Shown piece by piece: positions 32,441-44,095 of a DNA stretch of 64,000 nt. The notes beneath the pieces are model-generated. The model searched no databases. It had not been told where the DNA came from and was given only the letters and a program-made list of their open reading frames with translations. This DNA is from Emydura subglobosa (taxonomy: Eukaryota; Chordata; Testudines; Chelidae). The DNA is taken from contig ML679962.1 in assembly GCA_007922225.1 (NCBI GenBank), forward strand, positions 28,689,563 through 28,753,562. Reading direction: 5' to 3'. The position numbers were made by a program, and so were the translations under genes. Numbering within the stretch: position 1 is the first letter of the stretch; each line of letters opens with the position of its first letter.

Positions 32441-33633
32441 AAGTACTTGGCAATTGCACATTCCTTCATGCTACTGTGTACTGTAGTTCCAATTAGTCAG
32501 CCCGATCCCATAAAACTTACATTGATTTCAATTATCCGAAAGTTAATTACCTTGTAACCCACACTATTGTAAAGCAAAGCCTAGTTATGTAGGCTGTAAC
32601 AATCCAGATCTTATTATGGTACCCAGTGCTGTTGCCAATTACTGCTTGGAAGTCCCCTTGACCTCCATGGCAGTTCTGCCTGTGAACAGGCTACAGAATT
32701 TATGCAAGAACCCCACCACTACAGTGTGATTACTGTGAAATTAAATGGACAACAACTGCCATTTAAGTAATGAGTACTTAACGGGTATTTGTACTCTATA
32801 AATTAAAGTATTGCTGAAATTCCTTTGTGCAAAGGGTAATTAAAGTGTGGCACAGATTACTAAAGACAGAAATACAGGCTTCAAGAATATAAATCTAGAG
32901 GAAAGGAAATTACTAGTTAGATTCTTATAGCCCATTTCTGCTGCTAATGCCCCCAAATGTTACTACAAGAAAGTGAGAATTTTGGGGAGAGAGAGATAAA
33001 TGTAATGTATTGCATATATATACTGTGGATTTTCTGCCTTCTATGTATTATATCATGATGAATTTCAAAGGAAGTGGATCTGCTTTAACTGAATGATAGA
33101 GAGATAAGCCTGTAAATATGGTAGGAATAGTAGCTGAAATTCCCTTAAAATAATACAGCATAGTAGTATGCCAAACCAACAGTAAATAGTTCAGTATGCT
33201 CTGAACTGAAGCATGCTGTGCAAAATGCTTCAATGCATAGATCTCTAATCTTAATCTGTTTGGATATCACAACATTTCCAGGCCATAATTTGAATTTTAA
33301 ATGAAGCTTTTAGCCTGCAGAAGAAAAGTAACACATCATCATTGTTCCTGAGACAATTCTTTGGGGAAGCTCCTGCGATTCTTCAAGCATCTCTAAATTT
33401 CCCAGTAAGGAATCAATGTTTCCCCTGCAATGATGATTAATGGAAAATATTTCAATTAGATGTGGTACAAAGAAGAAAAGCCTTGGACGCTTCTGATGGC
33501 TCTGAGCTTTTGCCACTTTGTGACTAAAAAACGGAATGAAATCTTGAAATGGTGGCTAACTATATTCTGATTGGTGGTCTGTTCTCAGGTATGTGCATGT
33601 AACTACCACTGAAAATGGCTGTACATGCATACT
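32441..33633. other. Unassigned AT-rich DNA
   Basis: No gene or repeat is recognised. Confidence 0.45.
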
Positions 33634-33757
33634 GAGATTGTAAATGCTTTGGGACGGGAACTGTCTTTTTTTTTTCTGTGTTTGTGCAGCACCTAGCACA
33701 ATGGAGTCCTGGTCCATGACTGGGGCTTCTAGGTGCTACTACTATATGCATTACTAA
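33634..33757 (+). mobile_element. SINE 3' module, plus strand
   Basis: The sequence 'gattgtaaatgctttgggac', 'tgcagcacctagcacaatgg', 'agtcctggtccatgactggg' and 'gcttctaggtgctactacta' is the least diverged copy of this tail in the window. The tRNA-like head is absent (5' truncated). Confidence 0.8.
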
Positions 33758-36169
33758 TATTCAAGGACGGAATATGGCCCACTAACCAGCTAAAGTGTTT
33801 ATTTGGACACTTGCATCTACAATGGTCACAATAAAATATTAATCATTAATATTCTGACTTCTATTAATAAAGAATCCTCAATATTTGCCCTTCAGGGCAG
33901 AGATACAGTAATGATGGCAGTGTTATTTTTAACTAAATTAAGAAATAAAACTACTTGAACCAGTGATATTAATTGGTGGCTAAAGTCTTAATAGATTTAT
34001 TAATGGGGAAATAGAATGGCTAAGAATAACACTTCATGAATAAAGATTGCTCTGTAATTCTTCCCTTAGACTCCCATGGTGTAAGTGTTGAGGAATGGTA
34101 CATAACTTGTGCTTTCACATATGTAACTTTACTTATCTCTCTAGCATCTGCTGAAAGAATTGATATAAACAAATCTGTATTTGACTGTTTGGTGATCAGA
34201 TGCTTATTGCTATGAACCTACAATAGCATTACAGTCACTCGAACCCCTTGCTTATTTATTTTTTGGCAACAGGAAATCTGCTTTGCTAGTAGCATGGCTT
34301 AACTTTTTTTCTCTCCTCCCCTTCAATTAGTTCATGATATTTTTCCCATGAACTTTCACTGTCCTTTACTATCAGACAGTTGCAATCTGCAATAATAGTG
34401 GGGAGAGTGTGGCTGAAACAGGGATTACCCCTCTCCAGCAAAAGATCTTGCCCTGCATACCCTCCAATTCATGAGGGATTGGAGAAGGAGGGAATGGAAA
34501 GTAAGATCCTTAAGAAGTTACCATTCTTACCAAAACTATCAAGATAGAGTGACCTAGTCTTAATACACAATTCCTTCACAAGCACTTTAACTTAATCCAA
34601 ACACAAACCAAATTTAAAACATCCTGTGCACTATTAGGATGAAATGCTAACAAAATGTTAGAGGCACCTATCCTTTCTTTTTTCCCTCCCTTCTCATGAA
34701 AAAATGTTGAATTTACTGAGCCACCTTGCTTCAAATTTAAATCTTTGCTATGGTGAAATTTCCCTCTCCTATTCCACCTCTCCCCACCCCCTATAATAGC
34801 TAATAGGAGGTTGAAAACAGAGATTATAATTTAACCATGAACTTCGTCTCCTGGGGATGTGACTAAACTCTGCAGTATTTTTGTGAGTGAAACCAACCAA
34901 CCACACTTTCACGGAAATTCCTGTAGGTTGTGGCAAGCATCCTGATGGTAATCATAGTTATTAGGAAAAGATTTTCAGCAATTTTACATTGGTCAGTGGT
35001 AAACCTGTTCCTCTACTTCAATGACTATTTCCCATCTCCTTTTTATACTGGTGAGGGTATGCACTGTAGCAGCAGCAGTAATAATAATACACACCTGTAC
35101 AGTTAAGACATATTCATTTATGAGCAGTTAAAAGTAATTAAATCCTATTGCAGCAGAAAGGAAAGGTTGAAGAGTCTCCTGAGGATGTACCATATTGCAT
35201 GTAATCTTACTTACAGATGAACGAGGGAGCACAACTCAGTTACACTGTACTCCTGTACTTCCTCTTGTAGTTAAGCCTTTTCTCTTTGGGCTATGTTACC
35301 GCAGCTCTGGCCTCCCTTGCTCAGTTTATGATTGGAGGCGGAGGGAGCAGGGGTTAATCACCTGATACTCCCTCCTGTCTGCAAGTGGGCAGGGTGTAAA
35401 TGGACCCCAGCTTTGTTGTCCTTCCGCTAATTGCCAGCAAGAGTAGCTCCCTGGGTGAATAGGTGGGAGTAGCTTTAATGCCGCCTCCAAAGCAAAAGGG
35501 AGCAGGGGAGGAATTGTGGCTGAATCTCAACTTGCTCTCTGATCTCTCCTTGGAGTGGTGCAGCTACATGCAGGTCATTACGCCGGGCCGATTGTAAGGA
35601 TAAAAGGCGGAACAGATCCAACAATTGTGCAGTAACTTAATACCCCTTAGCTTAATTTTCTGTACAATGTTGATTGTCTTTTCCCTCTCCTTGCTCACAC
35701 TCTCACTATCTTTGTTTTTAAATGAAATTGGAAATGGTTTCTATTTTTAGGAGCAGAGCTGAAATTTGGAAGAGTTCTGCCAGCCCTTTGTAAATGGAGA
35801 ATAGGCAGAGAAAATTCACTATATTGGGTTTTTAAGAAATATTTGAACATTAAATAAAAAGGCTGATTCTCATTTTATTCCGGTGACTTTGTGCACGTTG
35901 ACAGAAGTTTCAACAAAAATCCTGGCTGAAAATGATAACTTGATAACAGACCCAGCTTCAAATATCCATGCATGATAACCTCCTCTCTGCAGTCCTGTCA
36001 CATACACACAGCTGCCCTTCAGTGGGAGTTCTACATGCAGGAATGGCTAAAGAATAAACCTTAAGCAACTCTTTTGATCAATTACAGCTGCTTACCCGTC
36101 TCTTCCTTTCCCCTTAATGTCATTGGTTACAAAAAAAGACAAGGCCTCAGGAGAAGGAAAGGTTGGTTT
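33758..36169. other. Repeat-poor AT-rich DNA
   Basis: No gene is visible. The 35270-35640 part is locally GC-richer (e.g. GGAGGCGGAGGGAGC near 35334) but I see no exon or clear promoter. Confidence 0.45.
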
Positions 36170-36800
36170 TGTGGCTAAACTTTACAAGATTAGAAATCTG
36201 AAGATCTCAACTCTTGCTAGATTTGTATCCTTGGGCAGTGGTCCTCAACCTTTCCAGCCTACTGTACCCCTTTCTGGAGTGTGATTTGTCTTGCGCTTCA
36301 CTTAAAAATTACTTGCTTACACAAAGACATACAAATATAAAAGTGTCACAGCACACCACTACTGAACAATTGCTTACTTTCTCATTTTTACCATATAATT
36401 TATAAAATAAGTGGACTAGAATATAAATATTGTACCTACATTTCAGTGTGTAGAGCAGTATAAACAAGTCATTGTCTGTATGAAATTTTAGTTTGTACTG
36501 ATTTCACTAGAGCTTTTTATGTAGCCTGTTATAAAACTAGGCAAATACCTCGATGAGTTGATGTACCCCCTGGAAGACCTCTGCGTACTCCCAGTAGCAC
36601 GCATACCCATGGTTGAGAACCACTGTCCTTGGGTAAACAATTTAACCCCTTGGGCCTAGCTATGCTATCTATAAAGTGGGGATAATAAAGCTGCTACCTC
36701 AGGGAGGGTGTGTGTGTCTCAATTTGTTAATTTCTATGCAGTACTGTGTTATCCTCAGTTGAAGGGTGCTTTCGAAGTACTAAGTAGATTGCTTTTACTA
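36170..36800 (+). mobile_element. SINE, plus strand, split by a hAT-like insertion
   Basis: The left part ends 'gctagatttgtatccttggg'. The right part resumes 'tccttgggtaaacaatttaa', then 'atctataaagtggggataat' and 'gaagggtgctttcgaagtac'. Removing 36236-36625 plus one 8-bp duplicate rebuilds the SINE order 'tccttgggtaaacaatttaacc'. The head is decayed. Confidence 0.75.
36236..36625 (-). mobile_element. hAT-like non-autonomous element (copy B), inside a SINE
   Basis: The ends are CAGTGGTCCTCAACC and GGTTGAGAACCACTG, an inverted 15-bp pair with one mismatch. A perfect 8-bp target duplication TCCTTGGG flanks it (36228-36235, 36626-36633). The interior is the reverse complement of copy A, e.g. 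'ataaacaagtcattgtctgt'. 390 bp, no transposase. Confidence 0.93.
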
Positions 36801-37373
36801 AATCTGTACTCAGTTTTGCACCTTCTATTATTTGCAGTTACACATGGGATTTTTCATGTAACCATCTGATCTTCATTGGTTTAGCATTTCCAAAGACTTG
36901 TTCAAAATATTTGATTAGCTACAAGCAAAAGCTGTATTTAAGATTACTAAATGCAAGAGGCTGCATTATTGCACAAGAACACACACACATCAGGAAATGT
37001 GTAACACTAAGGATGAACACACAACTTAAACTAAGTCCCCTTTTGCATATGTGGTCTGACACCTTCTTTAATTACATAATTAGTCTCTCAAACACTATGC
37101 CAAAAGTTAATGTTCCAACATGTCCATGCTGTTCCTTCTGTATGTTTCTTACAGCATATATTTTTACAAGATAAACAATGATGCATCAAGCTACACTTTT
37201 AACCAGAAAAGCAGGAACAGAAAAATACATACGCAATGCAGCGGAGTTAGTATTGCCAAGGTTAATGTTCTAGCAGCATGATAAATAACATTGGGTGAAA
37301 GTCATTCCTGTGCAGAGGGCCACCACAAAGCTTATATGGTACTTAAGGGTTATTTAGAGCAGCTATTTAGAGC

Positions 37374-37682
37374 ATCCTCAACCAGGGGTACGTGTACCAC
37401 TGGAGGTACCTAGGAGTCTTCCAGGAGTTACCACAACTCATCTAGATCTTTGCCTCGTTTTCACAACAGGCTTTAAAAAAAAAAAAAGCCCTAGCTAACT
37501 CAGTACAAACCAAACCTTTATATGGACAAAATAAGAAAGTAAGCAATTTTTCAGTAATAGTGTGTATTTGTATTTTTGTCTGATTTTTGTAAGCAAGGTG
37601 AAAGTTGGGGTGTGCAAGACAAATCAGACTCCAGAAAGGGGTACAGTAGTTTGGAAAGGTTGAAAACCACTGATTTAGAGGA
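37374..37682 (+). mobile_element. hAT-like non-autonomous element (copy C)
   Basis: The right end AGGTTGAAAACCACTG and the interior ('ggtacgtgtaccactggagg', 'gtgcaagacaaatcagactc') match copies A and B. A perfect 8-bp duplication ATTTAGAG flanks it (37366-37373, 37683-37690). The left terminus has lost about 4 bases of the TIR (CA----TCCTCAACC). It is shorter than copy A through an internal deletion near 37530. Confidence 0.9.
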
Positions 37683-37771
37683 CTTGTATATTAGCATTCT
37701 GTTGACCTGCTACACAAGGGTGAATTTCACCCATACTAATATTAACTCAGAAATGGGTTGAAAAGAGTATG

Positions 37772-37832
37772 GTAATGAATCAACACTACATGAACCATTG
37801 GTCTGACCCAGTATGGCTGTTCTTATGTATAA
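37772..37832 (+). mobile_element. Probable CR1 3'-terminal scrap
   Basis: The sequence 'gaaccattggtctgacccag' then 'tatggctgttcttatgt' resembles the 3' terminus of a CR1 subfamily. Very short. Confidence 0.5.
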
Positions 37833-38824
37833 TAGTTATTTTTCCTGTCTTCCTCACCTATGCGACAGTGGATGGATTAGGACAATCTAACATCAAAATA
37901 AATCCAGTCAGTGCCGTCAGGGGGTGAGATTTCTCAAGATCGCTCAGCATATGTCTAATTTACTGAGGTCCATGGTAAAACTCCCACTTACATCAATGAG
38001 AGAAGTCATGCAATTGTTTGAAAATCCCACCATGCTGCTTTTGTGTGATTAAAACCAATACTAAGTATAAATTGCAGATTATTTATACAATACAATAGAA
38101 GGATAACAGCTTTTAAAAGCCCCTTAACTTGTAAACAGTTACCTATTAATGATAAAACTTGCAAATCCACAAAGCTAGGAAGTGCTGTCTTATACCTGTA
38201 TTTTATGGAAGATTTTTATAATAAAGAAGTTGAAGAATGGAATGCAATTAAATTTTATCTTACACAACATCCCTACTGCCTAGGGAGATTATGTCCTTAA
38301 AACAAGATCTCACTAGCAATAATCTTATTTTGACTTGTGGCTTTATTATTATGGGGATATCCTGGCTAGCTACTTTCTCTGTACCATGATACTTTTTGAA
38401 ATAAAGTAATTCCCCTTCCAACAATATGAAAGAGAGAATTGAATAAAAAAAAGATGTAAAGAAAATATTTTTTGTAAGGTCTCTAGTATTTTCCTTGCCT
38501 CCTACCTTTCCTTCCTCTTTTGGGACATGTTTTGTCATTCCTTTTGGTTCTCTTTTGATGTTTTTCCTACACAGTTTCTCGCATTGCATTGGAACTACAA
38601 ACAGAGATGTAAAAGAGAGGGAGAATGAGAGGAAGTCATTGCATGACTTCTCAGAGGTGCTGAGTACCTACAACTTTCATTAAAGTCTGAGAGCTACTGG
38701 AGGAAAGCTGGGCAGGAAACTGTTTTCCCATCCTGTGAAACTTCTGGAGATCTCAGAAGTTTTCCTGTTCTGCATCAGGACAAAACCAAGACATTTAGGG
38801 AAAAACAAGAGAGCTGTCCCAGAA
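37833..38824. other. Unassigned non-coding DNA
   Basis: The 109-codon minus-strand ORF at 38260-38589 has no domain. No repeat is recognised. Confidence 0.45.
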
Positions 38825-39145
38825 TATCCAGTAGTCAATTGGTCAGGGCACTCAGCTGAGGGGACACCCAAGTTCAGATCGCTGTTCTGCCATTCTCCCC
38901 CATCCCAAGTGAGTGACCTAGCCATTGGACTGTTGGTTATTCTGGTGTGGGTCTCTCTCAATCTCTCCTGCTGAAGTTGTTCCACTGTGTATAGATAAAT
39001 ATCCACTGGAGCACTGGCTGGGAACTGGTTCTCCCGCATCCCAAGTGCGTGCTCTGTTTAAGCACTGGGCTATAGAGTGAGTCAGCCTTTCTCTGACCCA
39101 ATGAATATGGAATTATTGTACAAGGTGAAACAGCTCCAGCAGAAG
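38825..39145. mobile_element. Fragment of the TIR element with tRNA-like arms
   Basis: The sequence 'ggtcagggcactcagctgag', 'cccatcccaagtgagtgacc', 'taagcactgggctatagagt' and 'acaaggtgaaacagctccag' has the same modules as 43273-44095, 49213-49630 and 58195-58520. Two head-like units occur about 190 bp apart. Confidence 0.65.
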
Positions 39146-39235
39146 GGGGGTGGTGGATACAGAGACTGTCCCTGGTCAAATCATTCTGGACCAGCTCTTG
39201 CAGGAGCTAAGCACTTCTGAAAAGTAGGCCATCAG

Positions 39236-39378
39236 TCTCCCTCCTTCCAAGGCTTCAGAGCCCCAAGCTCCAGCCTGACTCCACTGCTATTTTGAGAGCA
39301 GTAGCAGGAACCCTGCTAGCTGAAGTGTGTCGATCCAGACTGGGAGGCTCATTCCTGTGGGCTGTGTAGACATACCCA
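39236..39378. mobile_element. Truncated GTCTACAC-type MITE
   Basis: The right end GGCTGTGTAGACATACCC equals the terminal repeat of the MITE at 23848. The interior 'agcagtagcaggaaccctgc' fits, but no left terminus was found. Confidence 0.55.
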
Positions 39379-40580
39379 AGTGCTTCCAGAATCAGGGACT
39401 AATGTTATTTTGCCAGGCTTAAAAGCTGATTGGAATAGTGCTTGTGTATCTGGTAAGGGTGAGTTGTGTATTTCAGCTTGTTGTTTGCTACGGTCTTGAT
39501 CTGAATCTTATCCAGCTGATTTAGCATTGTTCAGGGTCTCAGGAGGGGACAGCTGGAAAGGAGGAGGAGAGGGTGGCAGTGCAAATTGGAAGAAAAAAAA
39601 ATCACAGAGAAAAAAACCCCTATTAAACAAGTGGCAAAATCAACTTTAGTGTTTATCCTTCCACATCAGATCTTGCTCCCATTAAATGCAGCTGGCATGT
39701 TACCATTAACTTTGATGGCACTGACCTCTGGTTTTATTGTTTCTTTGTTTTACCAGACTTCTGCTTCTTGCAAAGTTTATATAAGTCCTAAATTCAAGCA
39801 AACTCTTTGTTTTGGTGGCAATGAAGAATAGATGAAAAATTGAGTTGTGGGGATGAGTGAGGGAAAATTGGAAAAAAAACCAATAAAAAAACCCCTGTAC
39901 AATGGGAACAGGCTGACAGAATGCAGGGCAAGGAGAAGCCAAAGCAATTAGAGATGGAAAGTGAAAATATGAGGTAGCCGACAAAGCAGGTCAGACATCC
40001 TTTGTAAAAAGAAAAAAGCAAGAGGCAAGGCAGGGGCAGGAACTGAAATATTTACAGTGGCATCTTGTGTTTCACATGTGTTTGCAGTGCTCGTATTCAA
40101 ACTGCTTTTTCTCACTCCGCACAGGCTTGGTGTGCTCATGTGGAAATCTCAGACTGTACGCTTTACTGAATGCATGTATGCTGGCGGGGTGTGTGTGTGT
40201 GTGTGTTAAAATTTCCTTCAAATTAAAGAAAATATAATGCCCCCAGAGCTCTGGATTCTCCAGATTTCCAACCTGGATTTATAACTAACTGCACTCTTGT
40301 ACCTAAGGATCCTGACACACAATAAGGGACAAGGCATGCCCCAAAACTCAACCAACACCTCCCCCACCTTTGTTTGTATTGTAGTTAAATAGAAAAGCTC
40401 CTGGTTAGCCCGGCAGCAGCCATATGTGAAATATACTAAAATATTCAAAGCAAAGCTGCTTTGTAACTCTTGCTCTAATGGGGCCTGATCCTATTCTCTC
40501 TGACTTCGCTGACAGGAGGATTGGCTTCTTGGAGTTTAGGTGGTGAGACGGGGCTTAATTCTCCACAGCCTTATACAGTG
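39379..40580. other. Unassigned non-coding DNA
   Basis: There is a short (GT)n at 40188-40206 and no gene. Confidence 0.45.
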
Positions 40581-40656
40581 AGGGGTCATTTACACCTGAG
40601 CAGAGTGGGTGTAAAGTGCTGCCATTCATATGTTTTACACAGGTGTAAATGACCTC
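40581..40656. repeat. Palindromic 'ggtcatttacacct' repeat
   Basis: The left arm 40582-40597 (GGGGTCATTTACACCT) and right arm 40641-40656 (AGGTGTAAATGACCTC) pair at 15 of 16 positions. An inner GTGTAAA/TTTTACAC pair extends the stem. Family relatives occur at 32.4 and 55.9 kb. Confidence 0.75.
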
Positions 40657-40956
40657 ACAAGGCAATCCTTTGGCAGTGCTAACGGAACAATCCTCCAAGC
40701 CTTTCTTACATGAGTATTCCTGTTGAAATCAATGGGGCTAGACACACAAATAAAGGCTATTCAGATAAGCAAGACTTGCAGGATTGTGCCCCTATATTTC
40801 CGCCTTCAGGGAGATTCTTATCTTCCTTGAAAACTCTGGGCTTATTCTTGGAATAATGGATGGCTCGCATGCTTTAAATATCTTGCTGAAAGGACTTAGA
40901 AGATTTTTCCCCCTCATCATCCATTGAAGGCAGACACCAAAAACGAAGAGTGGTTC

Positions 40957-40976
40957 TTTTTTTTTTTTTTTTTTTT
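40957..40976. repeat. Poly(T) tract
   Basis: Twenty uninterrupted Ts. Confidence 0.9.
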
Positions 40977-41625
40977 AAATGTATATATATAGTGCTCTCG
41001 TTTTTGGCCTAAGTTTGCTTGCTCGTTCTCAGGACACCTCAATATTTAACTTCTCATTGACTTGAGCTGGTGACTGATACTAAAACATATAAACCAAGGA
41101 AAGTTTACAGCTGTATTTCAGATGCTAGTACTGCAGGTTTGCGACAGAATCACAGATGGATTGATGTCATGGAGGAGATTTTGTATTTGCTGATGACAAG
41201 GTGAGTGAGGGAATATCTTTTATTGGAGCAGCTTTGGTGAGAGAGACCAGCTTTCCAGCTTACACAGAGCTCTTCTAAAGGTCATGGGTGGCTTTTGCGA
41301 TATTTTGTTGTTCCTGGTTTATTCATTTGAATATGATGATAATGGTTCTAATTTCTTTTTTGGGAGTATGATAGCTTATTCTCCTGCACTGCTCTTATTC
41401 GGAATTGTTTGTGATGCGGCTCTGGGACTTGTCTATCTGGTTTTGCATAGTGGACGTTCTGTCATCTGTTCATTTATTTACATAGAACCACAGCAGGATC
41501 TCTACTGACAGGTAGAAAGACAAAGATAACAACCTTGAAAGACTGAGGCCTAAAGTGAGTCTGCTAAATCCACATTTAGGCACCTAAAGAAGACTTTGAC
41601 CTGACTTTAACAGGTGCTAAGCAAC

Positions 41626-41748
41626 AGGGCTGGTCCAAACAATTCAAATTCTGATGTAATTTCAAAAATTGCAGGGTTTGGGGCAAATGGGGGAATTTCA
41701 GAGATTAAAAATGAACAGATTTTTGTTGGTTGTTTCCAACCAGCTCTA
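41626..41748. repeat. Small palindromic element with AGGGCTGGTCCAAAC ends
   Basis: The left AGGGCTGGTCCAAAC and right GTTTCCAACCAGCTCT are inverted. Interior 'tcaaattctgatgtaatttc' and 'gggaatttcagagattaaaa' are AT-rich. It is a MITE-like relative of 27053-27429. Confidence 0.6.
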
Positions 41749-42360
41749 CTGAGCAGCGCCAGCAGGCATATGAAATCTTTAGGGGTTGCAGGTACTCAGC
41801 AAACCAGGCCCTTTCTATATCAGTATTCCTAAATCCATATTTAGGCCTAACTTTATACCATCAGGTTTCAAAATGGTCATCCGAGTCCTTTGTCCTGAAG
41901 CATTTATTGTGCCTGCAGCACTCAATGTTTCCAATAAAGATGGACAACTGTTTTGCTTAGAATAAGCGTCACCTCGGCCATCACTGAACTTAGGCCCAGT
42001 CCAATTATTTTTAGAAGTTTAGGCAAGGTTAGGTAAAAAATTCCCCAATATCTCTCATCTGGAGAAATAGGAGACGTCTAAAGTAATGATTACACGTGTA
42101 TCATAAGTGCCTGTATTGGACAAACATGGTCCCATTCCTCTCCACTCTCCCTATGTGCAACTTGCTCCCCTATTTGACTCCTAGTGACTTTAAAGTGCTG
42201 ACTCAGGTATCTCTGTGTGTTATCCCACAGCCTACTTAGGTGCCCTCTTACCGTGTTAACCAGACATCTTGCTCCCATATTCTAGGATAGCAGGACTCAG
42301 GAATTTCTCTCTGGTGTCCTACAACTATGTCTCCTAGAATTTGTTATGAAGCACTATGAA

Positions 42361-42487
42361 TAGGGTGACCAGAGAGCAAGTGTGAAAAATTGGGACAGGG
42401 TGGGGTAAGGGGTAATAGATGCCCGTATAAGGTAATGCCCCAAATATCGAGACTGTCCCTATAAAATCTGGACATCTGGTCAGCCTA
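42361..42487. mobile_element. hAT-like MITE with TAGGGTGACCAGA ends
   Basis: The left end TAGGGTGACCAGA and right end TCTGGTCAGCCTA are inverted with one mismatch. The flanks ACTATGAA (42353-42360) and CCTATGAA (42488-42495) agree at 7 of 8. At 127 bp it contains 'gtgtgaaaaattgggacagg' and 'gactgtccctataaaatctg', themselves an inverted pair. The 8-bp duplication supports hAT. Confidence 0.8.
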
Positions 42488-42495
42488 CCTATGAA

Positions 42496-43272
42496 ATGTA
42501 TACCCCAGAGTGCCTCTCTTTTCTTCTTTCCCCCTCATGTCTTGATCCATATCACAGGAGCAGTTTGATCAACTGGGTGGAGGATATTTGCTAACACTAA
42601 TGGGTGGTTTTTGAGATAATTCCTGTGGACTTATGCATTTTTATCCCTCATGATGTTGAAGGTCACCCCATCTCATGCTTGAGGATGTGTAAACTGCTTG
42701 GGTCAATGAGGATTCACTTCAACTTTCCTCCCACATCAATCAGGGCATTACACAATTGTCATTGAATGCCATCAAACTTGAATGTGACATTATTAGGTAT
42801 CTTTGTACATTAATGGGGGTGAGGACCACTTAGCTGGGAAGCGAATAGATCCCCAGTCCTTAAAACAAAATAGATATATACAGTCAACTAGGACTGAGAG
42901 CAAGTTATGAAGCAGCTAGCTGCCCCAATGGAAGATGAATGTGATATTAAAAACGTCAGTCCTTAGTTTTAAAAGGGATTTCTTGGTAGTGTTGAGATGA
43001 TCCATATGTTTAATCAACTTGTGTCTTTTGAGTGGGAAGAAGGTAACACACTGACTATTTGTGCGGGAGAAGTTAGTCAAAAGAACTGTTTTTCTCCTCA
43101 AGAATTGTTGGATTCCGGAATCTTTCAACAGTTGTTGTAGTATGAGTGAACAGTCTAAACAAATGTAAAGGAAGGCCTTGTTGTTCTGTAATATCTAGAT
43201 ATGCTCACTAAGATGCATCGTAATGCAGGCACATGCCAAAGAGTGCACTTGCCTCTCCTTATATAGTTTTGG
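42496..43272. other. Unassigned non-coding DNA
   Basis: No gene or repeat is recognised. Confidence 0.45.
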
Positions 43273-44095
43273 GTTTAATTCACAAAGGGGCTTTAGGTGC
43301 TGCAGTACTGAATGGTGCATTGCCTGACTTTTAGGTGTCATGCCACCCAAGGGAATTCCTGCTCCTGAAATAGATGCCCAGGCTCCCTATATAACACATG
43401 GGGAAAGTTTTAGGCACTGAAGAATGGGATTAGCAAAAGCTAGCACACTGAGCAGAGAGCTATCTAAGCTAGCCAATAGGAAATGCTGAGAAGAAGGGAG
43501 GGACCTAAACTCTGTCCCACAAAGAGGCAAAGGTGCCTAAATCCATGCAGGAGCGAGGCACCTATCTCTGCTTGGGATTCATGGCTCTGAACTGTCTACT
43601 GGAGTTAGGCACCTAAGTGTTTTGCAAGAAATGCAGCAGCAGGAGTAGGTGGCCTTCCTTATAATTTTTTAGGCCACTCTTGTGAGATGTTGGAGATGGG
43701 GGTTCAATTCCCCCCTCTGCCTGATGTGGGGAAGGGATTTGAATTTAGGTGTCCCCCATCCCAGCTGAGTGCCCTAACCATTGGGCCAGCAGTTATAAGG
43801 GAGGCCACTTTCTTCACCGGCCACGCTGTGTGGGCTTAGACTAGAGCATGCTTATTGACAAAGACAAGGAAGGCAGGGGATTGTCTAGGGTGTGAATCCA
43901 GCTGGGGCTTGGGCATGAATGACGTGCCAAGGTACTGGATGGTGTCAGTACCGAGGTGGCTGTGTGCATGCTACTCTGCTGAAACTCCGTGGACTTCAAC
44001 AGCGGAAACTGACGGGGAGTTTTGTGAATGCCAATGGCACCTAAATGCTGGAGTTAATGCCATTTTAGGCATCTAAGTCCCTCTGTGAATCCAGC
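43273..44095. mobile_element. Long TIR element carrying tRNA-like segments
   Basis: The left terminus 'aattcacaaaggggctttag' is inverted at the right terminus 'ctaagtccctctgtgaatcc'. Inside are repeated 'aggcacctaagt/aggtgcctaaat' words and a tRNA-like tract at 43685-43795. That tract has a B-box-like GGTTCAATTCC at 43709-43719 and, further on, antisense-looking 'cagctgagtgccctaaccat'. At about 820 bp it is the fullest copy of a family with pieces at 38.8, 45.1, 49.2 and 58.2 kb. No transposase is present. Confidence 0.6.

Noticed and set aside
35270..35640. Possible CpG-island promoter around GGAGGCGGAGGGAGC
   Set aside because: Only mildly GC-rich over a few hundred bases, few CpGs, no adjacent exon.
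43685..43795. Possible tRNA gene
   Set aside because: It has a B-box-like word but no cloverleaf with an anticodon arm. It is part of a dispersed repeat family.
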